Positions 1-8,248 of a DNA stretch of 64,000 nucleotides are shown piece by piece. Every line of letters starts with the position of its first letter. Position 1 is the first letter of the stretch. Source of the stretch: JAAELZ01 sp965237485. GTDB lineage: Bacteria > Pseudomonadota > Gammaproteobacteria > Arenicellales > Poriferihabitantaceae. The DNA lies in NCBI GenBank assembly GCA_965237485.1, contig CBDEFQ010000009.1, forward strand, positions 372,001-436,000, written 5' to 3'. The notes beneath the pieces are model-generated. The model saw nothing but the letters and a program-made list of their open reading frames with translations. It had not been told where the DNA came from and did no database searches. A program made the position numbers and the translations under genes.

Positions 1-58
1 ACCACCATATAGATACCCTTGATAAGGCACGCTTGTTTCTACAAGGCACTGATGAAAT
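1..58 (+). mobile_element. 5' fragment of the rve-type IS seen whole at 61717-63057
   Basis: These 58 bases match 61797-61854 with one mismatch, covering the first codons of that element's transposase. Similarity stops abruptly at base 59, so this is a truncated second copy whose beginning lies outside the window. Confidence 0.85.
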
Positions 59-190
59 GGTCAAAAGGGGTCAGACCCCTTTAAAGAGAAAGAAATGACC
101 TGTGCTGTTATACTCGCTTTATGCCACGGAAGCCCCGATATTTTCTCCCTGAAATCCCTGTTTGTCAATCAGCGTTTAAAACTGGACACC
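59..190 (+). pseudogene. REP-associated tyrosine transposase (RayT) 5' fragment
   Basis: An ATG at 121 opens a frame reading MPRKPRYFLPEIPV, the characteristic N-terminus of RayT/Y1 transposases of the IS200/IS605 group. Just upstream is the palindromic AAAGGGGTC/GACCCCTTT-type sequence often found ahead of rayT genes. The frame is lost after about 20 codons where the IS21-type element starts near 191, so only a scrap of the gene remains. Confidence 0.6.
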
Positions 191-300
191 TGTCAGCGAG
201 TAAAACTGAACAATTAAATACAATAATATTTCTTTATCATCAACTCAAGTGAAGCGTAGCGAAACTTGAGTTGATGAATCAATCCTGCTTTCTTGCGATG

Positions 301-535
301 TTATTTTTTAGTGACAGTCTTGAGCTTTGCTTTAGCGCTAGACTGCTTGAATCGATATGAGTCGTTACCCGTTTCAATAATTGAGCAATGATGAGTCACT
401 CTGTCGAGCAAAGCCGTGGTCATTTTCTCGTCGCCAAATACCTGCACCCATTCACTGAAATTAAGCTTGGTGGTAAACACGATGGAGGTTTTCTCGTATA
501 GCTTGCTGACCAGGTGGAATAATAGTGCGCCACGA
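301..535 (-). pseudogene. istB: IstB C-terminal fragment
   Basis: Read on the minus strand, this stretch encodes an IstB ATPase tail including HLVSKLYEKTS, NFSEWVQVFGDEK and NDSYRFKQS, with a TAA at 301-303. IstB is the AAA+ helper of IS21 transposition. The Walker A half is absent because the gene is cut near 535. It probably belonged to the same element as the IstA fragment at 4122-4737. Confidence 0.75.
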
Positions 536-710
536 TACTGTAACTTCAGGTATGGACTTTTATATTAGATAGAGCAGTATGGCCTTTTCCCCCTAGGGGG
601 GGATTTTTTCGAATTTTTGATTTATTCAAATTTTCTATCTTGGTGTCTTGTAAGTTGAGCCATTTGTGCGTTCCCTGTTTTAAGCAATTAACATACTGGA
701 GACACCCAAA

Positions 711-1509
711 TGACCCAATCAAACAATAACGTATTTGACGTAGTAGTGGAACACACATCTCAGAAGGCCCCGATGCCATGCGCCCCGTGCTCACCGCACT
801 GCTCAATGAGGCGATGAAGATTGAAAGAGAGCCGTTTCCAGGCGCATCACACTATGAGCATAGTCAAGACCGGCCAGGGTTTGCCCATGGCTACCAGGAT
901 AAGCGTATCGATACGCAAGCCGGTACGCTCAATCTGCGTATCCCAAAGACCGCTCAACACGTTGATGAACCTTTTTACCCTCAATCGCTAGAACGCGGCT
1001 TACGCAGCCAACGTGCGATGATGCTGACCGTTGCTGAAATGTACGTGACGGGCGTTAGCACGCGCCGAGTCGAAAAAGTCATGCAGAGCATGGGTATTGA
1101 AAGCATCTCCTCTACACCGGTCTCACGGGCTAACCAGAGCATGGATGAGGCGTTAAAAGTCTGGCGTGATCGTCCGTTGGGTAAAGTCTCTTACCTAATC
1201 CTTGATGCGCGTTATGAAAAGGTGCGTGAGGGCCACCAAGTGATTGATATGGCGGTGTTGAGTGCGGTGGGTGTATTGCCTTGTGGACGGCGTTGCGTAT
1301 TAGGAACGGCAATGGCGCTTAATGAAGCCGAGGTTAACTGGCGAGAGTTCCTCAAAGGCTTGGTTGACCGGGGCATACATGGTATTGAGTTTATTGTCAG
1401 TGATGATCACAGTGGCTTAAAAGCCGCTAGAAAGGCAGTGTTCCCAGGTATACCTTGGCAGCGTTGCCAGTTTCATCTGGCGCAGAATGCAATGCATCAT
1501 GCCCCCAAG
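711..1509 (+). pseudogene. Mutator/IS256-type transposase, frameshifted and 3'-truncated
   Basis: The ATG at 711 starts MTQSNNNVFD. After about 18 codons one base seems deleted (near 765), and the frame continues from 778 as 253 residues of Mutator-family transposase, with the DDE-type segment SYLILDARYEKVR and the IPWQRCQFHLAQNA region. The gene stops where the IS21-type element begins at 1510, so the C-terminal third is missing. It is not the same element as the 1,394-bp IS256-type copies in the island. Confidence 0.75.
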
Positions 1510-1696
1510 TGCATATTTTTACCAACCGTGGCCAGTTAATTTTACGTAGCGAGGCCACCTAATTTTACCAACCGTGGCCACTGATTTTTATCGAAGCGCG
1601 GACACTTTTTCGCTTCCGTAAAATTCCTCCACAGCCTTCTTGCGGTTAACACTATAACCGTTAACCTGCCGTTCTTTTATTTGTATTGGAACAGCT

Positions 1697-3244
1697 ATGA
1701 AACCCAAGAAGGTCACTATGTTAAAACTCAAAGACATTCTGCGCTTGCACTATGAGGCGCAACTATCCTCCCGTAAAATCGCGCTCAGCTTAAACCTGTC
1801 ACGCAGCGCCGTATCCAAATATCTCGTCAGAGCAACAAATGCCCAATTAAGCTGGCCCCTGCCAGCAGGCATGGATGAACAACAGCTGCAGGCGATATTA
1901 AAGCCGCCCAAATGCAGAGGCCCTGCCACTGCTTTATTGTGTGAGCCAGACTTTGCACAAATATCAGTTGAACGGTCTCGTAAAGGGATGACTCGCCAAT
2001 TACTGTGGGAAGAATACGCCGAGCATCATCCAGTCAACCATTACAGCTATTCTCGCTTCACGGTGTTGTTCGGTCAGTGGCGCAAGAAGCAAAGAATCTC
2101 GATGCGCCAGACTCATATTGCTGGAGATAAACTGTTTGTTGATTATGCTGGTTTAACCTTAGGTATTATTGATGCTCGTACGGGTGAAGCACGCCCTGCC
2201 CAAGTATTCGTTTCAGTGCTCGGAGTCAGTTCCTATACCTACGCCGAGGCCACATGGACACAGAGCTTGCCTGACTGGATAGGCCCACACGTTCGCGCCT
2301 TTGAATTTTATGGCGGTGTTACTCAAACAGTGGTGCCCGATAACCTCAAGAGTGCTGTTTCTAAAGCCGGTCGTTATGACCCCGAACTCAACCCCAGCTA
2401 TGCACAATTAGCCGCCTATTACGGTGTGGCGGTGATGCCTGCCAGACCTTATAAGCCTAAGGATAAATCTAAAGCCGAGGTGGGCGTACAGATTGTCGAA
2501 CGCTGGATCATGATGCGGCTGCGCAAGCTGCAATTGTTTAGTTTGGATGAGGCTAATCAAGCTATTCGAGGATTGCTAGATGATCTAAACAATCGCCCCT
2601 TTAAACAACGCCCGGGTTCTCGCCGCTCACAGTTTGAATCAATTGATAAGCCTGCTCTTAAATCATTGCCTGGCACGCCTTATAGCTATCGCCATGTAGT
2701 AAAAGCACGGGCGCACATCGATTATCACGTTAGCTATGATGGACATCATTACTCGGTTCCCTATCAATTGCGCGGCGAGGCAGTAATGTTACACGTGGGC
2801 GAGCACTGTATTGATGTGTTCTACCAAGGCAAGGGTGTCGCGCAACATCCGCGAGCAATAGGCCAAGGCGGACACACAACCCATGTCGCTCACATGCCTA
2901 AAGCTCATGCTAAACACCAAGAGTGGACGCCTGATCGGTTTCTTAATTGGGCAAGTCAGGTCGGTGCGGCGACAGAGCGCGTGGTGCGTTATCAATTAGA
3001 AAATCGCCCCCATCCAGAACATGGTTATCGTGCTTGTTTGGGCATTCTTAACCTTGCCAAGAAATACGGCAAGACGCGTTTAGAGAATGCCTGTTTACGC
3101 GCAGAGAAGATTGGCGGCCTGCATTACAAACACCTTGCATCAATACTACAAACCCGTCTCGACAAGCTACCTACCGAACCCGATAAGCAACAGACTTTGC
3201 CAAGCACCCATGCCAATGTGCGCGGAGCCGATTACTACCATTAA
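1697..3244 (+). CDS. istA: IS21 family transposase IstA
   Basis: This 515-residue DDE transposase has an N-terminal helix-turn-helix (LSSRKIALSLNLSRSAVSKYL, about residues 19-39). The rve catalytic core includes FVDYAG and VPDNLKSAV, with the remaining acidic residue in the KPKDKSKAEVGV segment. A C-terminal DNA-binding part follows. Length is normal for IstA. It works with IstB, encoded just downstream, to insert the element. No internal stop is seen, so it may be active. Confidence 0.9.
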   Translation: MKPKKVTMLKLKDILRLHYEAQLSSRKIALSLNLSRSAVSKYLVRATNAQLSWPLPAGMDEQQLQAILKPPKCRGPATALLCEPDFAQISVERSRKGMTRQLLWEEYAEHHPVNHYSYSRFTVLFGQWRKKQRISMRQTHIAGDKLFVDYAGLTLGIIDARTGEARPAQVFVSVLGVSSYTYAEATWTQSLPDWIGPHVRAFEFYGGVTQTVVPDNLKSAVSKAGRYDPELNPSYAQLAAYYGVAVMPARPYKPKDKSKAEVGVQIVERWIMMRLRKLQLFSLDEANQAIRGLLDDLNNRPFKQRPGSRRSQFESIDKPALKSLPGTPYSYRHVVKARAHIDYHVSYDGHHYSVPYQLRGEAVMLHVGEHCIDVFYQGKGVAQHPRAIGQGGHTTHVAHMPKAHAKHQEWTPDRFLNWASQVGAATERVVRYQLENRPHPEHGYRACLGILNLAKKYGKTRLENACLRAEKIGGLHYKHLASILQTRLDKLPTEPDKQQTLPSTHANVRGADYYH

Positions 3245-3281
3245 CCCAAACCATTTCATCTATAACCAACAGGAAAATACT

Positions 3282-4028
3282 ATGACTCCACAACAAACCC
3301 TTACCCAACTGAATGAATTACGCCTAACGGGCATGGCCGAGCAACTGTGCTATCAGTTCGACCCACCTAACACTTATGATGAGCTGGGCTTTATCGAACG
3401 ACTCAGTTTGCTCGTAAACCACGAGGCCACCGTGCGGGATAACCGCAAAGTCACGCGTTTACTCAAGCAAGCGAAGTTACGATATCGCGCCCAAGCAGAC
3501 GACATCGATTACCGAACTAGACGAGGTTTACACAAAGACACGGTAGCGCAGTTACTGGCCCTAGACGGGGTAAACAAAAGCCGCAATGTCATCATCCAGG
3601 GCCCTACAGGCACCGGCAAAACCTTCTTGGCCTGTGTGTTAGGACAAGCGACTTGTGAGCACGGCATTAGCACAAAATATATTCGTGCTAGCCGCTTATT
3701 TGAAGCAATGACCTTGAGCCATGGTGATGGCAGTTACACCAAGCTACTGGCACAAATAGCAAAAATCAAACTATTGATTATCGATGACTGGGGCTTGGAT
3801 ACACTGACTCAGCAAAACCGTAATGACCGATTAGAAATAATAGAAGATCGCCACGGTAATGGTGCCACCTTAATCACCAGTCAATTGCCCACACAACATT
3901 GGCATGATGCGATTGGTGAAGCCACTTTGGCTGATGCGATTCTGGATCGCTTATTACACAACGCGCACAAAATACAATTAGAGGGGGAATCGATGAGAAA
4001 AATCCAGTCACAACAGAGCAAAGTGTAG
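3282..4028 (+). CDS. istB: IS21 family helper ATPase IstB
   Basis: This 248-residue AAA+ ATPase has Walker A GPTGTGKT and Walker B LLIIDDWG, typical of IstB, which regulates IstA target selection. I chose the ATG at 3282 because it follows an AGGA ribosome-binding site and gives the usual IstB N-terminus (MTPQQTLTQLNELRL). The frame is open further upstream into istA, but that extension is not IstB-like. Confidence 0.9.
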   Translation: MTPQQTLTQLNELRLTGMAEQLCYQFDPPNTYDELGFIERLSLLVNHEATVRDNRKVTRLLKQAKLRYRAQADDIDYRTRRGLHKDTVAQLLALDGVNKSRNVIIQGPTGTGKTFLACVLGQATCEHGISTKYIRASRLFEAMTLSHGDGSYTKLLAQIAKIKLLIIDDWGLDTLTQQNRNDRLEIIEDRHGNGATLITSQLPTQHWHDAIGEATLADAILDRLLHNAHKIQLEGESMRKIQSQQSKV

Positions 4029-4121
4029 CCACTTTACGTTAAAATCACTTGACCGTTTGAAGGCTTGGTGCAAGTGGCCACGCTTCGTAAAATTCGGTGG
4101 CCACGGTTGTAAAAATACGCA

Positions 4122-4737
4122 GTAAGCCCTCAAAGAAATCAAACGCCCGAATATGTGCATCAAACACCCTCTCCTGTGTTTCTCTGGGATAGGCCCTAAG
4201 ATATGATTTACGCGAATGATATAAACGAAAGTGGGCTAGTTTGATCTTGACACCAAACCCACCCAGAATGACTTGTTTATGTGACCAATCAAACTGACAG
4301 GCTTCACCTGGTGCAAAAACCAATGGCACAAATGCTTGTTTAATACATGACCGCGAGTGATCCTTCCACGCTTTGACAAACCGTTGAACGCTGTCATAGG
4401 CCCCTCGATACCCTTGCAACTCAATCTCTTCATACAGTTGAACTGCATTATGTCTTTCTCGCACTGAGCGAGCTGCGTCCACTTCAAGCAAATTGATCAA
4501 CTGAGGTTTGAACTTATCCAGCTTCGGACAGACTATTGGCACCGACCGCTGATATTCAGGTTCGCTTGGCGCGTTGTTTAAATATTTATAAATAGTGGTG
4601 CGTGATAAATTGAATTCACGCGACACCTCGCTTACTTTGCGACCTTCTACTAAACACAAACGTCGTATCTTGGTACATATAGGCATACAAATCACCTGAC
4701 AGTTTCCTCGGATTAATGGCTCCGAGACAGTTAACAA
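4122..4737 (-). pseudogene. istA: IstA N-terminal fragment of the older IS21-type element
   Basis: The minus-strand product contains a helix-turn-helix (VSEVSREFNLSRTTIYKYL) and the first rve catalytic segment (CQFDWSHKQV), then runs to FFEGLL, where the inserted IS21-type element begins. It is a different IstA from the one at 1697-3244. The start is probably the ATG giving MPICTKIRRL at 4686. The C-terminal half is gone. Confidence 0.8.
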
Positions 4738-4844
4738 TAAAGGTGTTCAGTTTTGTACGCTGATCACCCACGAAACTGTTCATTTTTGCACGCTGTTCAA
4801 CATCCCACCGATGGACAACAGGTGAGAATGTTCCGAGCACTAAG

Positions 4845-5048
4845 TTGACCGTATGGAACGAAGCAATGTACTACTTTCTAGCTTCGCCAGCAGGCTATAG
4901 GAAAATTATGTTTGTGCTACGGGATTACAGCGAAAAACGAAAGGAGACGTTGGCTGAATATTATTTACGTACGCACAGACATCTAGTGCCGAATGATGTT
5001 GAATTCCGGGAATATGATGAAAAGAAAGCAAATGCCATCAAACTTTGA
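4845..5048 (+). CDS. Small hypothetical protein, possibly a C-terminal remnant
   Basis: An open frame of 67 codons (TTG start) ends in EKKANAIKL. Composition is protein-like: mixed charged and aromatic residues, including YYLRTHRHLVP. I recognise no family. It starts just after the right end of the old IS21-type element, so it may be the 3' remnant of a gene broken by that insertion. Confidence 0.3.
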   Translation: MTVWNEAMYYFLASPAGYRKIMFVLRDYSEKRKETLAEYYLRTHRHLVPNDVEFREYDEKKANAIKL

Positions 5049-5469
5049 AGTCCAATACAGCGTTAGTTCCTGCACGCGTATGCACAACAGTTTGTATGCT
5101 AATTCGAGCAGAATAAAGGTAATTAACCACCTAAGAGTCAGTCTCAATTAAGTTATATAAATCTCTCCAAACCTAGCATTAGCAGGGCATACAGCTGGAC
5201 TGAAGAATTTAAAACTATAGCTACTACACAAACGTTTAGTTTAGAAACAACTCGGCTGCGAACACTAAGTAGCATATATAGCACCCCGCCCCGTCAAAAT
5301 TCTTGTCCGATGCATAGGGGGGGATAAACAGATAGATATTAAAAATGTCTAAATCACAGAAAACTAAAAAAACTTGAACAACAACCCTATATGTGACCTA
5401 CAAGAATATATCTAGTTGAACTTACATCCACTATTAGTTGATAATTCCTTTTAATATCAATAAGTAAAG
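5049..5469. other. AT-rich intergenic stretch left of the island
   Basis: No convincing open frame, RNA gene or IS end is visible. This should be the chromosomal sequence that originally lay downstream of tRNA-Phe before the island inserted. Confidence 0.5.
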
Positions 5470-5515
5470 TGGTGGCCAGGGACAGAATCGAACTGCCGAC
5501 ACGGGGATTTTCAGT
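5470..5515 (-). repeat. Left attachment-site repeat: 46-bp copy of the tRNA-Phe 3' end
   Basis: These 46 bases are identical to 42960-43005, the 3' part of tRNA-Phe from the anticodon loop to the CCA end. Beyond the repeat the sequences diverge at once. The tRNA 5' half is missing here, so it is not a second tRNA gene but the displaced end created by site-specific integration. Confidence 0.93.
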
Positions 5516-5706
5516 TGTGAAATTAGACTAATAAGTTAATATAATCAATCACTTATAAGGCTAATTAGTATTAACAATAATTGGCGATAAACAATTTAAA
5601 ATCAGTGATTTAGAGTAATTTGTGCAAATTAAGCGAAACTGAGCACTGTGCCGCGAGTGTGCCGTTTTGCCAAATAGTGTTTGCTGAAAAATATCCATAT
5701 TCTCCA

Positions 5707-5873
5707 TGTTCAATAAATTCGGCTGTTCATAAATGTTGAAAAGAAAACATTATTGAACATTCGGCCAAATGAAAGAATAGATAAAAATCGGCCGATCTAT
5801 AAATCACCTATTCTTTTGATTGTATTCAATATATCTGAATTATCAATGAATTTTGGCCGATCTTCTGGCCGAT
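5707..5873. promoter_or_regulatory. Cluster of dyads and repeated GGCCGAT motifs
   Basis: A 10-bp inverted pair TGTTCAATAA/TTATTGAACA occurs at 5707-5716 and 5750-5759, each beside an ATTCGGC. A palindrome ATCGGCCGAT lies at 5787-5796, and GGCCGAT recurs at 5790, 5855 and 5867. This gene-free stretch lies between the left att repeat and fic. It could be a recombination-protein or repressor binding region; that is inference. Confidence 0.35.
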
Positions 5874-5971
5874 GTGCAGAGGCTATATTTGTGTGATGTT
5901 ACAAAACCTATGTCAATATTGATTTTTGTACTAGGTTTCGTAACAAAAGACCGCGCTTAAGTCTTCCTTAT

Positions 5972-6006
5972 TAAATTGAATTAGTGTCTGTCACTAATTC
6001 AATTTA
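5972..6006. terminator. 15-bp stem-loop downstream of fic
   Basis: TAAATTGAATTAGTG and CACTAATTCAATTTA form perfect 15-bp arms around a 5-base loop. It lies about 55 bp beyond the fic stop codon, where a terminator would be expected. The stem is AT-rich and has no clear U-tract, so the function is tentative. Confidence 0.4.
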
Positions 6007-6061
6007 GCTCGTAACTTAAAATAGCAGGCGTTCGAGGTCTTACTCTTATTGGTTGGGCTGG

Positions 6062-7069
6062 TTACGGCTGAATTAAATAGTAGCGCCCCGATTTTTGCGT
6101 GCCGCGTTTTTCAATGAGTCCGGCCTCTAGTAAAGGAGTAATAATATTCATCGCTCCCTGGCGTGACACCTTTAGGTGTTCCCAGATATCAGCTGGGGCC
6201 AAGCTCCCATGATCACGAAGCAAGCCAAGTAAATGCTCTTGTCTAGGAGTTAGATTTATTTTGACTGAGTCCGAGCTTTGAAATTTCTTTAATCTTAGCC
6301 AAACGCGTTCCAGCGTTTTGTGCAAGCCTATTGCTGAATACTCAAGCCATTGTGTTAAATCTTCGCCAGCCTTTCGTACTTGTGTTAGTGCTTGATAGTA
6401 AGCCTGACGGTCTTCCCAATAATATTCATCGACTGAGAACAGATAGTGAGAATCAAACCCTCTGCGATATAGATCCCATAAGGCTAGAGCTCGGCCTGTG
6501 CGGCCATTGCCGTCGGCAAAGGGGTGAATGTCCTCAAAGCGATAGTGAAGAATTGCAGAACTAAGCACAGGTGATAAAGAACTTGAGGCTCCGTTCCACC
6601 ACTCCAGTAATTCGAACATTAGTGGTGAGACATCGCTCGCGGGTGGTGGGAAGTGACCGCCGACTTGTACCGCAATAATGCGATAAGCACCAGCATGTCC
6701 TTGGTCCATTACTTCATCTGCTAATAGCAGGTGAAGTTGAAAAAGGTGGTCATGCCTAATTTGTTTGAGTTTGGCATTTTTTTCGATAAATCGTAGTCCC
6801 GCAAAGTAGTTCAATACTTCACGTTGAGAGCACTGGTCTGAGGCTACTAATTCACGCCCCTCTTCAAGCGCTCTTACTTGCTCTAGCGTTAGGGGGTTAC
6901 CTTCAATCGCTGTAGAAGCATGGCCATTACGTGTACGCGTGTCTTTTTGCAGTGCCGGAATCCAAGGCAAGGATACGCTAGCGTTTTCAATGCGCTCGCG
7001 CAATGCAGAGATCTCTTCCACTAAGGATAGAAGGTTGCTTGTAATCGAAAAGCGTGGTTCGTAAGACAT
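6062..7069 (-). CDS. Fic family protein (AMPylator) with winged-helix C-terminus
   Basis: This 335-residue Fic/DOC enzyme is predicted to transfer AMP or a related group to a target hydroxyl. The catalytic loop HPFADGNGRTGR is at about 182-193, complete with His, Asn and both Arg. The segment STAIEGN (about 52-58) matches the N-terminal inhibitory motif (S/T)xxxE(G/N) of class II Fic proteins, so it should be autoinhibited. The C-terminal 45 residues look like a winged helix (VSRQGAMNIITPLLEAGLIEKRG), common in stand-alone Fic proteins of this length. No antitoxin gene is adjacent. Repeats at 7087-7140 just upstream suggest DNA-binding regulation, possibly by its own domain. Confidence 0.88.
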   Translation of the reverse strand: MSYEPRFSITSNLLSLVEEISALRERIENASVSLPWIPALQKDTRTRNGHASTAIEGNPLTLEQVRALEEGRELVASDQCSQREVLNYFAGLRFIEKNAKLKQIRHDHLFQLHLLLADEVMDQGHAGAYRIIAVQVGGHFPPPASDVSPLMFELLEWWNGASSSLSPVLSSAILHYRFEDIHPFADGNGRTGRALALWDLYRRGFDSHYLFSVDEYYWEDRQAYYQALTQVRKAGEDLTQWLEYSAIGLHKTLERVWLRLKKFQSSDSVKINLTPRQEHLLGLLRDHGSLAPADIWEHLKVSRQGAMNIITPLLEAGLIEKRGTQKSGRYYLIQP

Positions 7070-7086
7070 TAGATTAGTAAACTATA

Positions 7087-7140
7087 AGTCAAGTTATTGG
7101 TCAAGTAAATTAGTCAATAATCAGTCAAGTTATCGGTCAA
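7087..7140. promoter_or_regulatory. Repeated operator-like boxes upstream of fic
   Basis: Two near-identical 18-bp boxes, AGTCAAGTTATTGGTCAA at 7087-7104 and AGTCAAGTTATCGGTCAA at 7123-7140, start exactly 36 bp apart. A partial TAGTCAATAA lies between them. They sit 18-71 bp ahead of the fic start codon. Spacing and position suit a repressor binding the fic promoter, perhaps Fic itself through its winged helix. Confidence 0.45.
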
Positions 7141-7230
7141 CCAATACACCAAAAGCTCGATTGTGCGTTAAAGCTGTGTGTTAACTCTGCAAGAGTTACC
7201 CATCGGCTTTATCCACATGTGAGCAGTAGC

Positions 7231-7326
7231 ACTTACCCACATAATGTCGCGACTATGGCGTAGCCATTAAAAGAGGATCACTTAAAAGATCCGTTACTGT
7301 TGTGGAGCGACATTTTGTGGATAAGT
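7231..7326. repeat. Branched inverted-repeat structure beside the integrase gene
   Basis: Outer arms at 7231-7250 and 7307-7326 pair at 18 of 20 positions. Between them are two small hairpins, ATGGC-gta-GCCAT (7255-7267) and GGATC...GATCC (7275-7292). The whole would fold as a three-way structure. It lies 26 bp downstream of the integrase-domain gene and might be its recombination site or a transcript-end structure. Confidence 0.4.
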
Positions 7327-7351
7327 GCGAACGAGAAATGAAATTGGTGTC

Positions 7352-8248
7352 CTAACCTAAGTAGGTGCGAGTGATTTCAATTCTTGAGTGGCCTAGTTCA
7401 TTTGAGATAATCAAACGTGCAGACCTATCGAGCTGCTTTTCCCGTTCGCTCATCTCGCGTACAAGTGGCCCGCCGAGTCTTCGTGGCAGTAATAAACCCT
7501 TCGTCAGCGCTATGTAGCGTTGCTGTGCGTACTGATGCCTCAGCCCATGGCTACGACGTATTCCTATCGAAGCCATATGATGCTGGCGATGAGACAGGTA
7601 TTGCCGGTAACTCATGTGAGCTGGTATCAGGCTGGCCTTGCCATTAGCGCCTACATAACTTTCTAGATCTTTTATTAGTTGCCGTTGTTCATCAGTCACT
7701 ATCGGGATAGACCGTTCACGACCGCCTTTAGTCCATGATGACTCCAGTGCTAAGTAATCGTGCCTTATTGCTAGCCACGGAATGATCTTGGCTGACTCTT
7801 CGCGGCGTAAACCAAAGTGCTCCTGCAAGCGTAAACTTAACTGTAAATGCAGTGGCAAGGTGTCTATCCTTTTTGACGCCAGACTGTAAGCGATGTTCTG
7901 TTTTGGCACTAAACATCGGTCGGGTATGCCCAGTTCTTTGTTAGAGCGCGGGATAACATTTTGCTTGTTTATCTTCTCAGCCCACCAACGCAATACCGAC
8001 ATGCGGTTTTTAATTGTGCCGATAGAAATGGGTTTATGGGTTAACGGTGATGTCTCACTTTGCCATAGCTCTAATAGTGCAGCGATATGCTTAGGCTTGA
8101 GTGATGACGCACTCATATGTTTGTAGCCAAGTTGAGTGAGTTGCTTGGCCGTTTGTCGTAAGTGCCTAGCGCGGTCGTGCTGCGTTGCAAAGCTGCCATC
8201 GCGGTTTCGTTTGCACATAAGTTTCAATTCATAATTTAGCTTGTTCAT
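7352..8248 (-). CDS. Integrase-domain (tyrosine recombinase) protein
   Basis: This 298-residue protein has an N-terminal SAM-like DNA-binding part and a C-terminal tyrosine recombinase domain. Visible catalytic elements are the Arg in HFGLRREES, HGLRHQY (HxxR), NELGHS and the C-terminal nucleophile in TRTYLG, only three residues from the end. It resembles the integrase-domain proteins of mobile islands (Integrase_1 type) rather than the tRNA-specific integrase at 41815. It may mark an older element inside the island. It is flanked by a strong inverted-repeat structure on its 3' side. Confidence 0.75.
   Translation of the reverse strand: MNKLNYELKLMCKRNRDGSFATQHDRARHLRQTAKQLTQLGYKHMSASSLKPKHIAALLELWQSETSPLTHKPISIGTIKNRMSVLRWWAEKINKQNVIPRSNKELGIPDRCLVPKQNIAYSLASKRIDTLPLHLQLSLRLQEHFGLRREESAKIIPWLAIRHDYLALESSWTKGGRERSIPIVTDEQRQLIKDLESYVGANGKASLIPAHMSYRQYLSHRQHHMASIGIRRSHGLRHQYAQQRYIALTKGLLLPRRLGGPLVREMSEREKQLDRSARLIISNELGHSRIEITRTYLG

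Larger units (their letters stand above)
1510..4121 (+). mobile_element. Intact IS21-family element (2,612 bp)
   Basis: The ends are TG...CA with related terminal repeats: TGCATATTTTTACCAACCG at the left and, inverted, TGCGTATTTTTACAACCG at the right. A further GTGGCCA-containing repeat lies inside each end. istA and istB sit in the usual order. The flanks come from two different older elements and no target duplication is evident, so the surroundings have rearranged. Confidence 0.85.
191..4799 (-). mobile_element. Degraded IS21-type element, interior replaced by other IS
   Basis: The left end TGTCAGCGAGTAAAACTGAAC (about 191) and the right end, read inwards from 4799 as TGAACAGCGTGCAAAAATGAAC, are similar inverted ends. 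Between them, on the minus strand, are an IstA N-terminal part (4122-4737) and an IstB C-terminal part (301-535). The missing middle has been replaced by a Mutator-type transposase remnant (540-1509) and a second IS21-type element (1510-4121). Exact ends are estimated. Confidence 0.6.

Noticed and set aside
5470..5515. A second tRNA-Phe gene
   Set aside because: Only the 3' 46 bases match; the 5' half and anticodon-stem partner are missing, as expected for a displaced att end.
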